64,000 nt of DNA from Tetrahymena elliotti 4EA (GCA_000231825.2 JH720320.1:747554-811553), one strand, 5' to 3'; shown: positions 12,853 through 25,156, counted from the stretch's first letter. Translations and numbers: made by a program. Notes: generated by a model from the sequence alone, not told the origin.

Positions 12853-13253
12853 ATAACCTTAATTAAAAATAAATGTTGTTTTAGCTATTAATTAGTAAGA
12901 TTTTAATGCTTCATAAAATTAATTTGTAACAAAATAAACTTAGTTTAACATAAATTTGCGAATTAATTATTTAATTTATCTTCTTGATGTTTCTTTTTCA
13001 TAAACAACATTTAGTAATTATTTCTTATTAATTTCAGAAATGTATTTGTGGTAATATTTAAGATTATAAATTTTGTCTTTTTCAAAAACAAACCAAACAT
13101 CTAAGATTAAAAATATTTGATTAGATTTTATAAAATTAAATTCAGTGAATAGTGTATGGAGAGGATATGAAATAAATTAAATTTTAAAAGATACAAATCA
13201 TAAACATTTTTTATAAACTAAAATTACAAGAAAATTTTTATTTTATCAATTTT
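12853..13253. other. Convergent 3' spacer
   Basis: A 400-bp AT-rich spacer between the 3' ends of the 743-residue gene (+) and the CobW gene (-). It should hold only two 3' UTRs; I see nothing else. Confidence 0.6.
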
Positions 13254-15247
13254 TCATTTATTTTTTTATTTTTTTCTATCAGCTTTATCTTTTTTTTTAT
13301 CATCTTTTTCATTACCTTCCTCTTCATCATCTTCCCACTCTTCTTCTTCTTCATCTTCCTCATCTTCTTCTTCTTCTTCAGCAAAAGGATCGTCTTCAAT
13401 GTCTAAAATGAGTTCATTTTTTAGCATTTCTTACCATTCTTCTTCTGTGACTATACACTCATCTAAAGCTTTTTCAATTAACTTTTAGTCCATATCTTTA
13501 CCAATTAATACTAAATTAATTTCTCTATCACCAATAACTGGATCCCAAGTTTTTTTAAGTTCTTCATAATCAGGTACTAACTTTTACATTTCTTCATTCA
13601 ATGCAATACCATATTTTCCTTCAGGCTGAATTTAATTAATAATACCAGAGTGTTACCATCCCCAGAAATCTTCTTTATTATTGGCAATCCAGAAGAAACC
13701 CTTAGATCTCCAAACATTCTTAAAGGGACCTTTTTTCTTAAGCTCTGCAGCCTCTTCTCTTTGTTTTTTATATTCAAGAGCTTCCTCTTCTATTAATTTT
13801 TCCTCATCAACATCTCCTTCTTCTTCCTAATTTAAAAAATATAAAATTAATTTGATCTCCTTTATTTTTTTAATCTATATTTACTTTTTATTATTCATTT
13901 TCAGAAACTATCTTTGGGAAGGCAGAGGGCTTGACTGGTAATTTTTTATTTTGTTGTTGTTATTATTATTATTTATCTTCTTCTTTTTCTTTTTCTTTTT
14001 CTTCTGCTTTTTCAAGAGCTTCACTACTTTAATTGGTATTGATATTTTCTAAAGTCTCACTTTATGTTTCTTCAGATTCTTGACTTTTATTATGTTCTTT
14101 ATTTTCAGGTTCTTTTACATTAACTTATTACTCAGTTGTTGTCTCTTCTTCATTATTTTGATCATCTTACTCTTGACCAAATTAACCAAATGTTTTAAGG
14201 TAGCAATAGAAATTTTAATCTAAAAGCTTGAAAATTCTTAAATTGTGGAAAGGTCTCAGTCTACGATAAATAAAATGGCTTATACCAAATTCTACAGTCT
14301 CTGGGACAAGCTAATAACGATCTGTTCCAAGCCATTTGGTATTCTCAGCAGCTTTATCAAAATCGAATAAACCGGTATTGAGGATTTATTTCAGATCAAT
14401 GTCGCAATAGGATGACTCAATAATAATGGCATCTTTATTGAACTTTTTAATTGCAGCTTTGACAGATTCCTTCTACTCTTTTGATACTAAGTCAGTCTTT
14501 TTATAAAAATTGTTATTAATATTTTCACTTTATTATGAGATTTAATTTAAAAAATAGTTTTGATTTATCTACCTTGTTAACAACGATAACATTAGCGAAT
14601 TCTAATTAATCAACCATAAGCTCAGAAACTGTTCTAATATCTTATTTTTGAGGCTTTTCTTCAACAAATTTTTCAGGAAGTGACTCATGAGTTTCAAACA
14701 TTTCAAAAAAGTTTGTGCAGTCAACAACAGTAACACAGGTATCAAGAGTTGATACATCCTTTAAGCTATCAATATTCATTTCAGATGAGCTAAAGGTAAA
14801 TGTTTCAGCAACCTTTTATTTTAAAATACCATTATATAGCTAATACTTTTTAATAATTTAGTTACCTATAAAGGTTCAGAAATACCAGTTGATTCTATGA
14901 TAAGGTAATCAAACTCATTTGATTTAGCAATTGTGGCTACTTCTTTCAATAGATCCTCTCTAAGAGTGCAGCAAATACAACCATTTTGCATTTAGACCAT
15001 TTTTTCTTCTGTCTGGATGAGCTTACCACCTTTGACAAGCTGAGCGTCAATATTCAAGGCAGCCATATCATTAACAATAACAGCACATTTAAGATTTTAT
15101 TTATTTTAGAGAATATGCTTAAGTAGAGTAGTCTTACCACTACCTAAGAAACCACTGAGGACAGTTGTTGGAAGCTTCTTAAACTTGATTGAAAAATAAT
15201 TTGATAAATATAAAATTTAGTATTTCGTAAATTACTTCTTTGTTCAT
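13254..15247 (-). CDS. CobW/COG0523 metallochaperone GTPase (ZNG1-like)
   Basis: This is a G3E-family GTPase that moves metal, usually zinc, to client enzymes. Exons 15247-15236, 15183-14866, 14812-14573, 14496-13885 and 13826-13254 give 584 codons plus TGA. After a 4-codon first exon come the P-loop ([17 protein letters not shown]), the metal-binding C-x-C-C motif in [12 protein letters not shown], the [10 protein letters not shown] switch, and the guanine-specificity NVIVVNKTDL, which spans an intron. A Gln/Glu/Lys-rich low-complexity insert with a poly-Gln run (~13955-14160) precedes the conserved C-terminal domain ([12 protein letters not shown]). The protein ends in an acidic then Lys-rich tail. 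All catalytic motifs are intact. A pair of TGACTCA sites in a hairpin lies about 410-440 bp upstream of the start. Confidence 0.93.
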
Positions 15248-16980
15248 TTTTAAAAATATATAGGAATGAGAAAGGGTGATTCTTTAGTTTTTTTGATGTT
15301 TTTTTAGGTAAATAGATGAAATTTAATATTATTATTCAGATTTTAATCATGATTCACTCCTATTTTTAAAGTAAAGATAATACGTCATTTGCTTTTTAAA
15401 AATACAAAAAAATTGCATAAAATATTAGATATCTTTTAATTTTGGCTTTTCCAAAAATAAAGAAGGCAAAGACAAAAAATTTCAGATCTTTAAAAGGAAC
15501 AATAAACTCATATTAGTTCTCTTTTTTTTATTTTAAAACGTTTTTTTAACTTATTTAAAGAAATTTTTTAACACATCTTGAGTGTAGAGCTTTTTTAAAG
15601 TAAAAATTAACCATTCTTCAAATATTGTTGAATTTAAGAATTTTCAAATAAAAATTGACTCATGATTATTAAAAAATCATGAGTCAACCCTCAAATTTTT
15701 AAACAAAATATAAGCTGCTTATAATTAAAAGTAATTATTGAAACTCCAGCTCAAATAGGCTAGTAATGCATCATAGACCATAAAATTTAAAACATTTTTT
15801 TTTAAAAAAGTGAGAATTTATTGTAGCTAATTGACAAATCCAAAATAACAAAATGATAAAAAAGCTAAAAGTAAATCAGATAAATTTTCAGAATAAGTTT
15901 TTATTCCAATTTTTTTTTCTAATTGAGCAATAAATAATTTCTTTTATAGAATGATGATGATATAAAAAATATTACATTATTAACATAAAAAAACATTATA
16001 AACTAAATTTAACATCATCCATCTAAATAATAATTATTTCTAACTTTAAAATCAAGGATTTTAAATTATCCTATTTTTTTTTTCCTCAAAAATTTTAAAT
16101 TTTGGATTCATTCCTTATTAAATTAGCTTTAATAATAAAAAAAAATGTGTTCGTTCACTCATCAAAGATATACTCTCAACAATTTGTACTGATAAATTAA
16201 TTTTTTGGGTAATGTTAAATAAATAAGATTTTATTTGAAAAGGTCAACCTTTACAAGAATTATAAATATTTTAAAGAAAAGAAGATGAGATAAAGTTATA
16301 TTTAAATTTTGTCAATAAATGATACACAGTAAAAAAAAATAATAATATGAATTGTAAATTATAAAGAATTTAATAAATGTAAAAACAAAAAACAAAATTT
16401 AAAACTATGATATTATTATTATTATTATTTTATTATAATAAAATCAGGATTGATACTTTTTTCTAAATAAAAAAAAAAGAAGATACAATTTGATTAAAAA
16501 AATATTTGAAAATTAAAATATTTGTTTGTTTGTTTGTCTTATAGAAAATTAGATAGATTTGATTGTTCTAAATATCTTTTTTACTGATTCTTACTAATTT
16601 TGTTTTATTTCTTAAGAGTTTGTAAATAATAATTTATTTTGGTATAAAAATTAATTTAAGTGAGTTATTTTTGTTTCTCTTAACATTTTTTTTGGAATCA
16701 CCAGATAAATTTTTTTTCTTTTTTAAGCCTTTAAGAATTTTATCATAGCTGTAGTGGCTAAAGTTCTCTTAATTATGAAATTTATAAGACAAACAAATTG
16801 AAGATTGTATATTTTAATATAGATTTATAAATATAAACAAACTATTAAATTATAAAATGAAAAATTTTAGATGCCTTAACATTTAATATAAACAGTTTCT
16901 ATATATGAACAGTTAAAGTATTTAAAATTTAAAATTTGATAAAATTATATTTCATTTTTATTTATTATTCTATCATCAAA
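15248..16980. other. AT-rich intergenic region
   Basis: Lies upstream of the CobW gene and downstream of PHF5A, both on the - strand. I see no gene. Notable elements are a 13-bp inverted repeat at 15655-15687, an ATT microsatellite near 16411-16435 and a TTTG tetranucleotide run near 16520-16538. Confidence 0.55.
15655..15687. promoter_or_regulatory. 13-bp inverted repeat containing two TGACTCA-type sites
   Basis: Perfect arms TTGACTCATGATT and AATCATGAGTCAA enclose a 7-nt A/T loop. Each arm contains TGASTCA, the classic AP-1/GCN4-type bZIP site. It lies ~0.4 kb upstream of the CobW gene. It could be a bZIP-bound element or simply a hairpin; the sequence alone does not decide. Confidence 0.5.
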
Positions 16981-17313
16981 TCATCGTTTTTTGAAACCAT
17001 ACTTTTTACGCTCATAGAACAGATCTGTTTTAGCAGAACCTAAATTAATAATTTTTGGACATCCATCTCTATCTTTTTCTAATTGTACACATTCTTTACA
17101 ATAATAGGCATCAGAAATACCAGTACCTCCACAAATAACACATCTTCCTTAGAAGGAGCCATAATTACATTCATCACAAACTTTAACTAAACTGCAAGGA
17201 CGTACATAAGAATCGCAAATTACACATAAACCATCATGCTTTTCACATAATCTACCTATTGATATACCAGGCTATTTTCTACACATAATAAGATCTGGAT
17301 GATGCTTAGCCAT
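16981..17313 (-). CDS. PHF5A: PHF5A / Rds3 splicing factor (SF3b subunit)
   Basis: PHF5A (SF3b14b, yeast Rds3) is a small zinc-knot subunit of the SF3b complex of U2 snRNP and helps recognise the branch site. The 110-residue intronless ORF starts [20 protein letters not shown] and ends [12 protein letters not shown], the length and ends typical of the family. All the Cys pairs are present ([33 protein letters not shown]). One TAG codon falls at the family's conserved Gln after CRK and another in the CNYGSFQG stretch, strong internal evidence for the Gln reassignment. Confidence 0.98.
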
Positions 17314-17938
17314 TTTTCACTACTTTAATCTAATATGCTTGCAAAATTTTTGATTAATAATTAATAAATTAATTTAAATTATTATAGTTATTACTTTTGG
17401 TGTCTATCTATTAATTCGAATTACTTATTTCAAGGTTTTTCTATGATAATTTATGTTTTCTTACAAAAATATTCAATATATTAAAATTAAAATATTTCAG
17501 AATTCATTAAAAATAATTTCTACATTTTTACTAAAAATAAATTTTCATTTCTAAATATTTTTTAAAAAGTTTTATTCTTTTCTATTTTAAATGATAATTT
17601 TTTGAATACTTTCGACTAAAAACGATGTTTTTTATTTTTCTAATTTTTAAAATGTTTTTCTTCAATTAAATGCTGAGCTAAAAAAATTTTATTTTGCTTT
17701 TTTTGCTTCATAGAGTTTTTAATTTTTTTTCATTCTTCTTTTAATATTTAAATTTCATTTCAAAAATTTCCTTAAAAATTATTTTAAATTGATTCTAAAA
17801 GAATTAATTCGAACATTAAAATAAAGATATTATTTTAGTGATAGATTTATGATATTTTAATTTTCTTGGATAGAATAAAATGAAAATATTCTTTTTGTGT
17901 TAAAATAAACACCTTTTTTTGAAGAATTAATAGAGAGT
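17314..17938. other. Divergent promoter region
   Basis: About 0.6 kb of AT-rich DNA between the divergent PHF5A and EF-hand genes. It should hold both promoters. I see no distinct motif or gene. Confidence 0.5.
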
Positions 17939-20879
17939 ATGAATATTCAATAATAATCAGAATAAATTGGTTTTGGAGTTTTTTGGTTGTTAAAGAGTTA
18001 AAAATGAATTTGGTGTAGGAATGGTAAAAGATAAAAATTATTATGAAATTATGTATAAGTGTTGGTTATTTGTTAATGCATAATTTTGATAAATCAGTAT
18101 CCATAAAACAAATCATTAAATTAGTTTTTATTTCCTTTATATTTTATTGATTGGTAATTAATGATCTTAATTGTTTACTAATTTATTTTGATTGATATTT
18201 ATTATAAAAGCATTCCAAATAAATATTTACAAAAGCTTCTTAATTAATTAAAAGGTTTACATAATTTCGAGTTATCATCAATATATTTTCAACTTACTAA
18301 AGATCTTAGCAATTAATTAGCCAATAAAACGTTTAATCAATTAGGACTAACTTATAATCATGAATCAGGTAATAGAAATTTTTTCAATTAAGTTATGATT
18401 GCTTAATGAATCTATTTGCATTTAGATCTAAATTTGATACAATATATTTATTTTATTTTTCATAAAAGTCATACCGTCAAGAGTTTTAGTCAAATAATCT
18501 TCTTAAGCTTGCAAGAGCGAAGTTCAAAAAAGCTATTTTGGAGTAAATAGGTCATAGGGAAAATATTTTATATGAAGAATTTCTTTTGGTAGCTAAAAAA
18601 GTTAATTTTCGTTTTAGCGATTAAAATGATATCTTTTCGCTTAAGTATTACTTTAATTCTCATATGAAATTATAAGGAAATGGAGTTCCTTTTTACGATT
18701 TAATTAACCGCCTGAGAGTGAGAGAAAAAAATAGATAGGAGCAATAGTAAATAAAATATTTTAACTTCAACAAATTGGTTCAATTTTTTTATTTATTAGT
18801 TTAATCTACTTTGAAGTCCCTGAATCAACTAATACAATTTAACAAAACTAAGAAAATGATGAACTTAAGAACTTGTCATAATCTTAAAATTTAAACAAAT
18901 CTCTTCTTGTAAACAGCACTATTTAATCTAGGAGAGGCTCTACTCTTCTAGAATCTTCATAAATGAGCAATTCAAAGACTAAATAACTTAATGGTATTTA
19001 CACTTTTATATAATCAATTATATCTATAATTCAATTAGATCCTATCTATTTTACATCTGATTTAAAGCTTTCATAATCTTAATAAGGCTTAATTGCAAGA
19101 TTGGTTGGTATTTTAATTCAGAGTCAAATTGAACAAAAGGATTTATTATTTTAATTGATTTTTTTTTTTGATAAGTTATTAATATAATAATAGAGTAAAT
19201 GACAATTACAAATGCTAATAAACAAATCCCTATTTCCCTACTTTAGGAACTCCTTAAATATGATGTTTAAAGATCAGATTTAAAATGTGTAATGGATAAA
19301 TTAAATACGATGGAAAAAAGTTAAGGAGGGGAAGGATAAGTTGACACAGAAAAATTTTGGTCTTCTTGCAAAAGCTCATTTGGAGCTCAATTACAAGAAA
19401 TAATTAGGAAAGTAATAAATTATTGCTCTGTAGATGGTTAGGTAAGTTATTTTAAACTTGCTGGATTGAACAATGCTTACAACGAGCTAACTGAAAGTGA
19501 TAATTCTAGTAATCCATAAAATAAAATAAGTGCATAACGTGTTTAAACTGAGAATCCTAGACAAAAAAGAAGCTAATCTGCTGCTGGAAACTATGTCTTA
19601 AATTAAACTAATAAAAAATTGAGTTTACCAGAGCAAATTCAAAGCTTCAAGGCATATATATAATAAAAAATGAATGGGCCAAAAAGTGCATTTAATGTTT
19701 TAGATAAGGACCTAAAAGGCTACTTTACATAAAATGACTTTTTAATTGTATTTAAAAATAGTAACAGTGAATTAGGACATTAAGAACTTGTCAATGTGTT
19801 TAAATCTCTGAATTCTATTTCTAGTAAAAAATGTGGCCAAATAGACTTTGCTTCATTTTACTCATTCTTTTAAATGCCTGTTGAGACTATAGTTTAATAT
19901 TTACCTGGTGGAAATTTGTATTATCCTCCTACTCAAAGTCTTGATCAATTTTAATCATCTCAAATATAGTACCCAAACTAAAAGCTTCTAACCGAGCCTC
20001 CATAAATGGAATCAGCAACAAAAGAATATTTGCCTACTTAAGTGTCTGATTATGATGAAAGTTATTAATTCCTTACACCAATCAATTAGAAAAAACCAAT
20101 AAAAGTAAAAATTTAGTGCTAATATTAATTATTTATTTTAGTAAAATTAGTTTGATTCACATTCTCCAAATAGAAATCTAATAGGAGAGTATAAAACTAT
20201 GTATCCTTAAGACAGTACAGATAAATAAATAACCTCTTATGAGATGAAGAGAGCAGTTAAAAACAACCCTCTTGTCAGAAATCAAAGACACACAGATTTT
20301 AATTATAAAAGAAATGTAGATCCAGTCCCTTCAGACATAAATCCAGATTATAGATATGGTATAGTAAAGTAGCAAGCAGACACTATGTAAAATTTAGTAG
20401 AAGGTAACTATGGAAGAGCTTGGTTGGAAAATTCAATTGCTAACTAAAGAGAGAGAATACAAAGAATAGTCAACTCTCGCGTAAAATAAAATTTTAAGAA
20501 AAAATAGATAAATTTAAACATAAAAATATATATCAAATAGAGAATGTCTCAAGAAAAATCAAATGAAAACACAGCTAATATAATCAGAACTGAATTTATA
20601 AAAGATGGTATACATCAATCCCATTTAAGATCTGTTTCAAATCAAAAAGATTAGTCTAATAATTTATGGAAAATTACTAAGTTTAGAAATACTCAAGGAA
20701 AAATAACCACAAACTGGTCACCCGAAGAGTAAAATAGATTTCCAGCTCGCCTCAAAACAGAGGGGCTAAGTTCAAAAAACAATACCGATAATTACTAAGA
20801 ACTTTTAGAAGGATTTGTTGTAAATAAAGCTAACCTAATAAAACAAACAGATAGACATAATAAATCTGTTTTGTATTGA
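17939..20879 (+). CDS. EF-hand protein, possibly ciliary; exon joins partly unresolved
   Basis: Coding blocks on one strand share a Gln-reassigned frame style and end at TGA 20877-20879. Block 1 (~18211-18391) encodes IPNKYLQKLLNQLKGLHNFE and joins via an intron at 18392-18468 to SYRQEFQSNNLLKLARAKFK. An intron at 18994-19038 joins VNSTIQSRRGSTLLESSQMS to DPIYFTSDLKLSQSQQGLIA. A later block holds an EF-hand loop (FNVLDKDLKGYFTQNDF) and weaker EF-like pairs. The last exon begins at 20142 and contains DYRYGIVKQQADTMQ. A first exon from ATG 17939 (MNIQQQSEQIGFGVF) is tentative. The frame shifts near 18770-18810 and again near 19150-19200, both beside long T runs, with no canonical intron I can fit. 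The gene could be intact with odd introns, carry sequence errors, or be two genes. Confidence 0.6.
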
Positions 20880-21670
20880 AGAAATAAATGAATAAAAGAT
20901 AAAGTAAGTTAGGGTTATATATCAAAAATAAAAACAAAAGATTGTAAATAGATTAATATATATATATAAGATGTATATTGTATTATTTATTATCAACCAT
21001 CATATTTTTTTTTCTCATTATTTTTTTCAGTTGATCTAACTTTTGTAAATAACATTATTTAAAAGTAAATTATGAAATTAATTAATGGATAAATTTTCTA
21101 TTCTTTCTATTAACTTTCTTTTATTCTAAAATAAGCATTTGTTACAAAATTATATTTTAATCTTTCTGTTTATAAACGCAATTTTTATATATGTTATTCA
21201 AGCTCAATTAGTTAATATTATTAGCATTCCAGTCTATTTTAGATGAAAAATGATTTATCAATTATTTTAATTTTTGATATGGTTTCTCCGAATAGTTACG
21301 TATGATTTGAAGCATCAATCAAGACTAACTATTACTTAATAGGAGTTAAAAATTAAGCTTTTTATTTAAGAAATTATTACCATTAATGAAATTAAATAAA
21401 AAAGTAGGACTTAGAGTATTCAAAAACCATTTTTCTATTCCAAAAAAAAGAAATCAAATCAAAATATTTTTAAAATGAATATTCCATTTATTTGCTGATA
21501 AAATGTAAATAAAACAAAATTGATTTCTATTAAATTTTAATCACCTCATTAAAATTAATGACGTAATCATGTTCACATAAAAATAAATTATTACGTCACT
21601 ACATGAATACTGACTGATTTAAAAAGAAAAAAATTTCCTTAGTAATTAATTAAAAAGAAAATGACTTTGA
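20880..21670. other. AT-rich intergenic region with an inverted CRE-like pair
   Basis: 3' UTR of the EF-hand gene and promoter of the small downstream gene. Apart from the TGACGTAAT pair annotated separately I see nothing distinct. Confidence 0.5.
21559..21598. promoter_or_regulatory. Inverted pair of TGACGTAAT (CRE/ATF-like) sites
   Basis: TGACGTAAT at 21559-21567 and its exact reverse complement ATTACGTCA at 21590-21598, 22 nt apart. They lie about 75-110 bp upstream of the ATG at 21671. GC-containing palindromic half-sites stand out in this AT-rich DNA and match the bZIP CRE/ATF core TGACGT. A regulatory role is inference from sequence and position. Confidence 0.4.
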
Positions 21671-21972
21671 ATGAACACTAAACAAAAAACAGAAAGTAAA
21701 GAAGGTGACTCAAATAGTGATTAAATTGAAAAAAATAATAAATAGGATTAGACTAAAAATACTTCAACAGAATTGAATATCTAAGGGATATAAGAAAAAT
21801 AATATGAAAAGGTATTTTGTATAAATGAAATTAATGGTAAGTATTGTCACTAATAGGTTAATGAATCATGAAAGTAATTTTTTGTTAAGATTTACTGAAC
21901 TCTGAATTTTTCTCTTTTATTTCTAAAGAAATTGAACAAAATTATCCAAAAAAACAGTTAGATCAACTATGA
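21671..21972 (+). CDS. Small hypothetical protein, 69 residues
   Basis: Exons 21671-21836 and 21929-21972 join through a strong donor (GTAAGT) and a TTCTAAAG acceptor to exactly 69 codons plus TGA. The protein opens MNTKQKTESKEGDSNSDQIE, is very hydrophilic and rich in Lys, Gln, Asn and Glu, and ends YPKKQLDQL. There is no signal peptide, membrane segment or recognisable domain. The precise phase at the join and the CRE-like pair just upstream support a real gene. A chance ORF remains possible because only TGA stops translation. Confidence 0.45.
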
Positions 21973-23326
21973 ATATCAAAAAAATATTTTATTAGAAAGA
22001 AAAATTGGACATAAATTCATGATAAAAAGCAAGGAGTCTATTCTTTTTATTAGAATCACTAAAAACGATAAATTAACTCAAAAAAAACAAAAAATAGTTT
22101 TTTATTCATAATAAATCAATTCAATTATTTAAAAATTTTAACATTTTTTTTATTCACTTGTAATTTAAAATCTAAATTTTGTGTGAACTCTTTTTCATAA
22201 TTTACTTTTTTTCAATTTAAAAAAGATTTGTTGCATGATACTTTTAATTAATTATTTTTCAGCCAATGATTTTTTAAATAGGGGTTTAGAGCTATTAATA
22301 GCTCTAAAAGCATAATTACTAAAATTGGTATTAAAAAAAATTAAACAAATCTTTCAAATAAAAATAAAAATTTTTCAATTATTTTCTAAGTCATTTCCAA
22401 ATTTTTATCAAAATTCCAAAAAAAATAAAGTTTTAAGTTTTATTTTAGACTTTTCTGAGATAAATAATTGCTTGTTTTCTGCACAGCTTCTTCAATAAAA
22501 TAAGCAATTTTCTTATTAAAAATAAAATATTTTGGTTTTAAGAAGACTCTTTAAAATAATTAATATTTTTTTCACTCACAGACTTGGGATAAAAAACAAC
22601 TCCTTTCATCTTTTTTCATAAAGAAATAAATATAAAAATGAATTATCCAAAGTTTGTCAAGATAGATAATTAATTGCTTATATTATTTTGAATTTCGAAT
22701 ATTTTTAATTATTTTTATTGAAAGAAAGTTTTCTTCATTTAGCAATATGTATTTCATGTATTTTTATCAGAATATGCTATTAGTTGAACTAATTATAATC
22801 ACAAACATAATTATGAATACTTAGTTTTTTAAAAAATCTTTGTTTCAAGTTTTCTGTGAATTTTCTTGAGTGTAAAATCTTTGAGTAATTAAATAAATTG
22901 ATAAATTCTAGAATTTAGAATTTTAATGAAAACTTCTTTTAAATTGATTTTTAAGGAATTGTTTTATTGAAAACTTAATGCTATTTATTCTATTCAATCA
23001 TCTGAATTAGAATTTATTTAATTTAAATGAATGAATTTAATTTTAAATGCTTTTATTCAAAGAAAGATACCATATTTAAATATTCTTATTTAAATTGATA
23101 GGATTTAGAATTAATTTCTGATGAAAAGATTAACATTCAATTTATTATTCTAATCATAGAAGACTTAGAGAATGTTTATTTTTTATATTTCAAGACTATT
23201 TATGATGATTTTTTGTTGCAACAAAAGATATATGAAGAAGTAATTTATTTTTGTAAATTATAAACAAATTAATTTAAATACAAATATCTAGATTTATTAA
23301 TCTTAAATAAATATCAACAAAATTAG
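21973..23326. other. AT-rich intergenic region
   Basis: About 1.35 kb between the small gene and the SDR gene, with no gene I can support. It contains a perfect 24-bp palindrome at 22285-22308. Confidence 0.5.
22285..22308. repeat. Perfect 24-bp palindrome
   Basis: TTTAGAGCTA followed by TTAA and TAGCTCTAAA is an exact palindrome with no spacer. It is the longest perfect palindrome I noticed in the window. It could form a cruciform or be a dimer-bound site; it lies ~1 kb upstream of the SDR gene. Confidence 0.7.
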
Positions 23327-24761
23327 ATGGGCATTTTGGCTGTTGCAATAATCCTAATTGTCATTAAAAAATTGTACAATTGGATTCAAGTTAAGTTAGT
23401 TAAACCAAACTTCGAAGGCAAGGTAATCAATGAAAAAAAAATATAAATATATAAAAACATTTAAGCTTATGCATTTTAAATTAATAATTACTGTAAATAA
23501 AACATCTCATTAACTCATCATCATTTCAATTATTGATAATTTTTTAAATTCAAAAAAAAGACTGTATGGATCACAGGTGCTTCGTCAGGTATAGGAGAAT
23601 AGCTAACAAAAGATTTCTCTAAATTAGGAGCCTCATTGATCATTTCCTCTAGAAAAGTTGAAGATGTAATTTTTAAAAATTTGTTTTTATCATTTATTTC
23701 CAGACCAAAAAACACTAAAAGAAATGAATGAATGATTATGCTACAATAATTAAATCATACAATTAAATGAAATTAAACAAAATAGCTAGAGAAAATCTTT
23801 TTTATTTTTTGATAGACTGAATAAAAACTTCTAACAAATAAAAAAATTATTTTCAAAAAACTAAAAAAGGATTAAGATTTTCTTAAGTGGTAGTTTAAAA
23901 TATGAATCAAAATGTGAATAAATAATTTAATTTATGTTATTTTTTAAATTATTTAGTTAGAAAGAGTTAGAAGATTATGCAAAGATCCTTCTAAGGTAAC
24001 TGTTCTACCATTAGATATGAGTAAGACTAGGGAAGTTATTAAGTAAACTGAAGATTTCATTAAAGATCTTGAAAAGAAAAATTAGAAGCTTGATATTGTA
24101 ATTGAAAATGCAGGTGTTTCAATGAGATCTGAATTTAAGGATTATTCATATGAAAATCACGAATACATGACTAATCTTAATTACAATGGACCAGTAGCTC
24201 ACGTTAAGGGTTTGATTGATCACTTTGTACGCAACAAATCTGGCCATATTGTATTGGTTAACAGTATTGCAGGTTTACTCTCTCCTGGTATGAGAACCAG
24301 TTATGTAGGATCTAAGCATGCCTTGAGAGGTTTCTTTGATTCACTCAGAGCCGAAGTAAATCTAAAATAAATTTAAAAATTAAAGAATAATTTAGCTGAA
24401 TTTTAATTATTATAATTTTTAATACTTATTTTTTAATATAAAGATCGCAGAATTCAATGTTAAAGTTACCTCCATCTATCCGGGATATGTTTAAACAAAT
24501 GTAAGTGCAAATGCTCTCTCTGGTGAAGTTGGTTAATCTTTTGGTAAGACTGATAGCAATATCTAAGAAGGAGAAACTATTGAAAAGTTTGCTGAACAAG
24601 CTCTTTTAGCTATTTACAAGCAAAAAAATGATGCTGTTATCACCAAATCAATCAAACACGAACTTGGTGTTTACATGCGTAATGTTTCCTTTGATTTGGT
24701 TCACTGGTTAACTCGTAAAAATCTCTAACAACAAAAGGATGCTCTCAAGAAAGCAATTTGA
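23327..24761 (+). CDS. Short-chain dehydrogenase/reductase, DHRS7-like
   Basis: This is an NAD(P)(H)-dependent SDR, probably membrane-anchored. Exons 23327-23422, 23561-23665, 23957-24355 and 24444-24761 give 305 codons plus TGA. An N-terminal hydrophobic anchor (MGILAVAIILIVIKKLYNWI) precedes the Rossmann motif TGASSGIG, with the loop continuing GEQLTKDF. Further motifs are the NAG strand motif (VIENAGVS), the catalytic Ser (LVNSIAG) and the catalytic Tyr-x-x-x-Lys (SYVGSK), followed by YPGYVQTNVS. The anchor, the motif order and the YPG..T segment best match the DHRS7 group, whose members act on steroid or retinoid substrates; the substrate here is unknown. All catalytic residues are intact. 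Confidence 0.92.
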
Positions 24762-25156
24762 ACATTCATAAAAAGAATATATTAAATATTTTGTTTTAAG
24801 AAGGACTTAATAATAATCCTAAATGTATTTATTTTTATGTCAAAGTAAATCAAATTTTCAAACATTTTTTAATCCTTTAAAATTCTATCAAAAAACTATG
24901 AGAATTCTCTCAATAAAGTTTAAAATTATTTTATTAAAAACACAAACCCATTTATTTAATAAGCTTGGTTATGAAAAAATATGCGTATTGGTTGGTTCAT
25001 CAAAAGCAATCATTTTATTAAAAGTTAAATAGTTTATTTATTTTTTTAAGCAAATATTTAATTTTATTTGTCATAATATTTTGTAAATTAAGATTTAAGG
25101 CTTAAATAGAAGTTTTATTCATAATTTATAAGGTTATTATTTTTAGATTAAATCAA
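24762..25156. other. Intergenic spacer
   Basis: AT-rich, about 0.4 kb, between two + strand genes. The 69-codon ORF at 24823-25032 has no coding character; I see nothing else. Confidence 0.6.

Noticed and set aside
16520..16540. TTTG repeat considered as telomere-like
   Set aside because: Ciliate telomeres of this group are runs of GGGGTT; this is a simple AT-rich microsatellite.
24823..25032. 69-codon + strand ORF between SDR and serpin genes
   Set aside because: It has no conserved features and biased noise-like composition, and lies in the SDR 3' UTR region.
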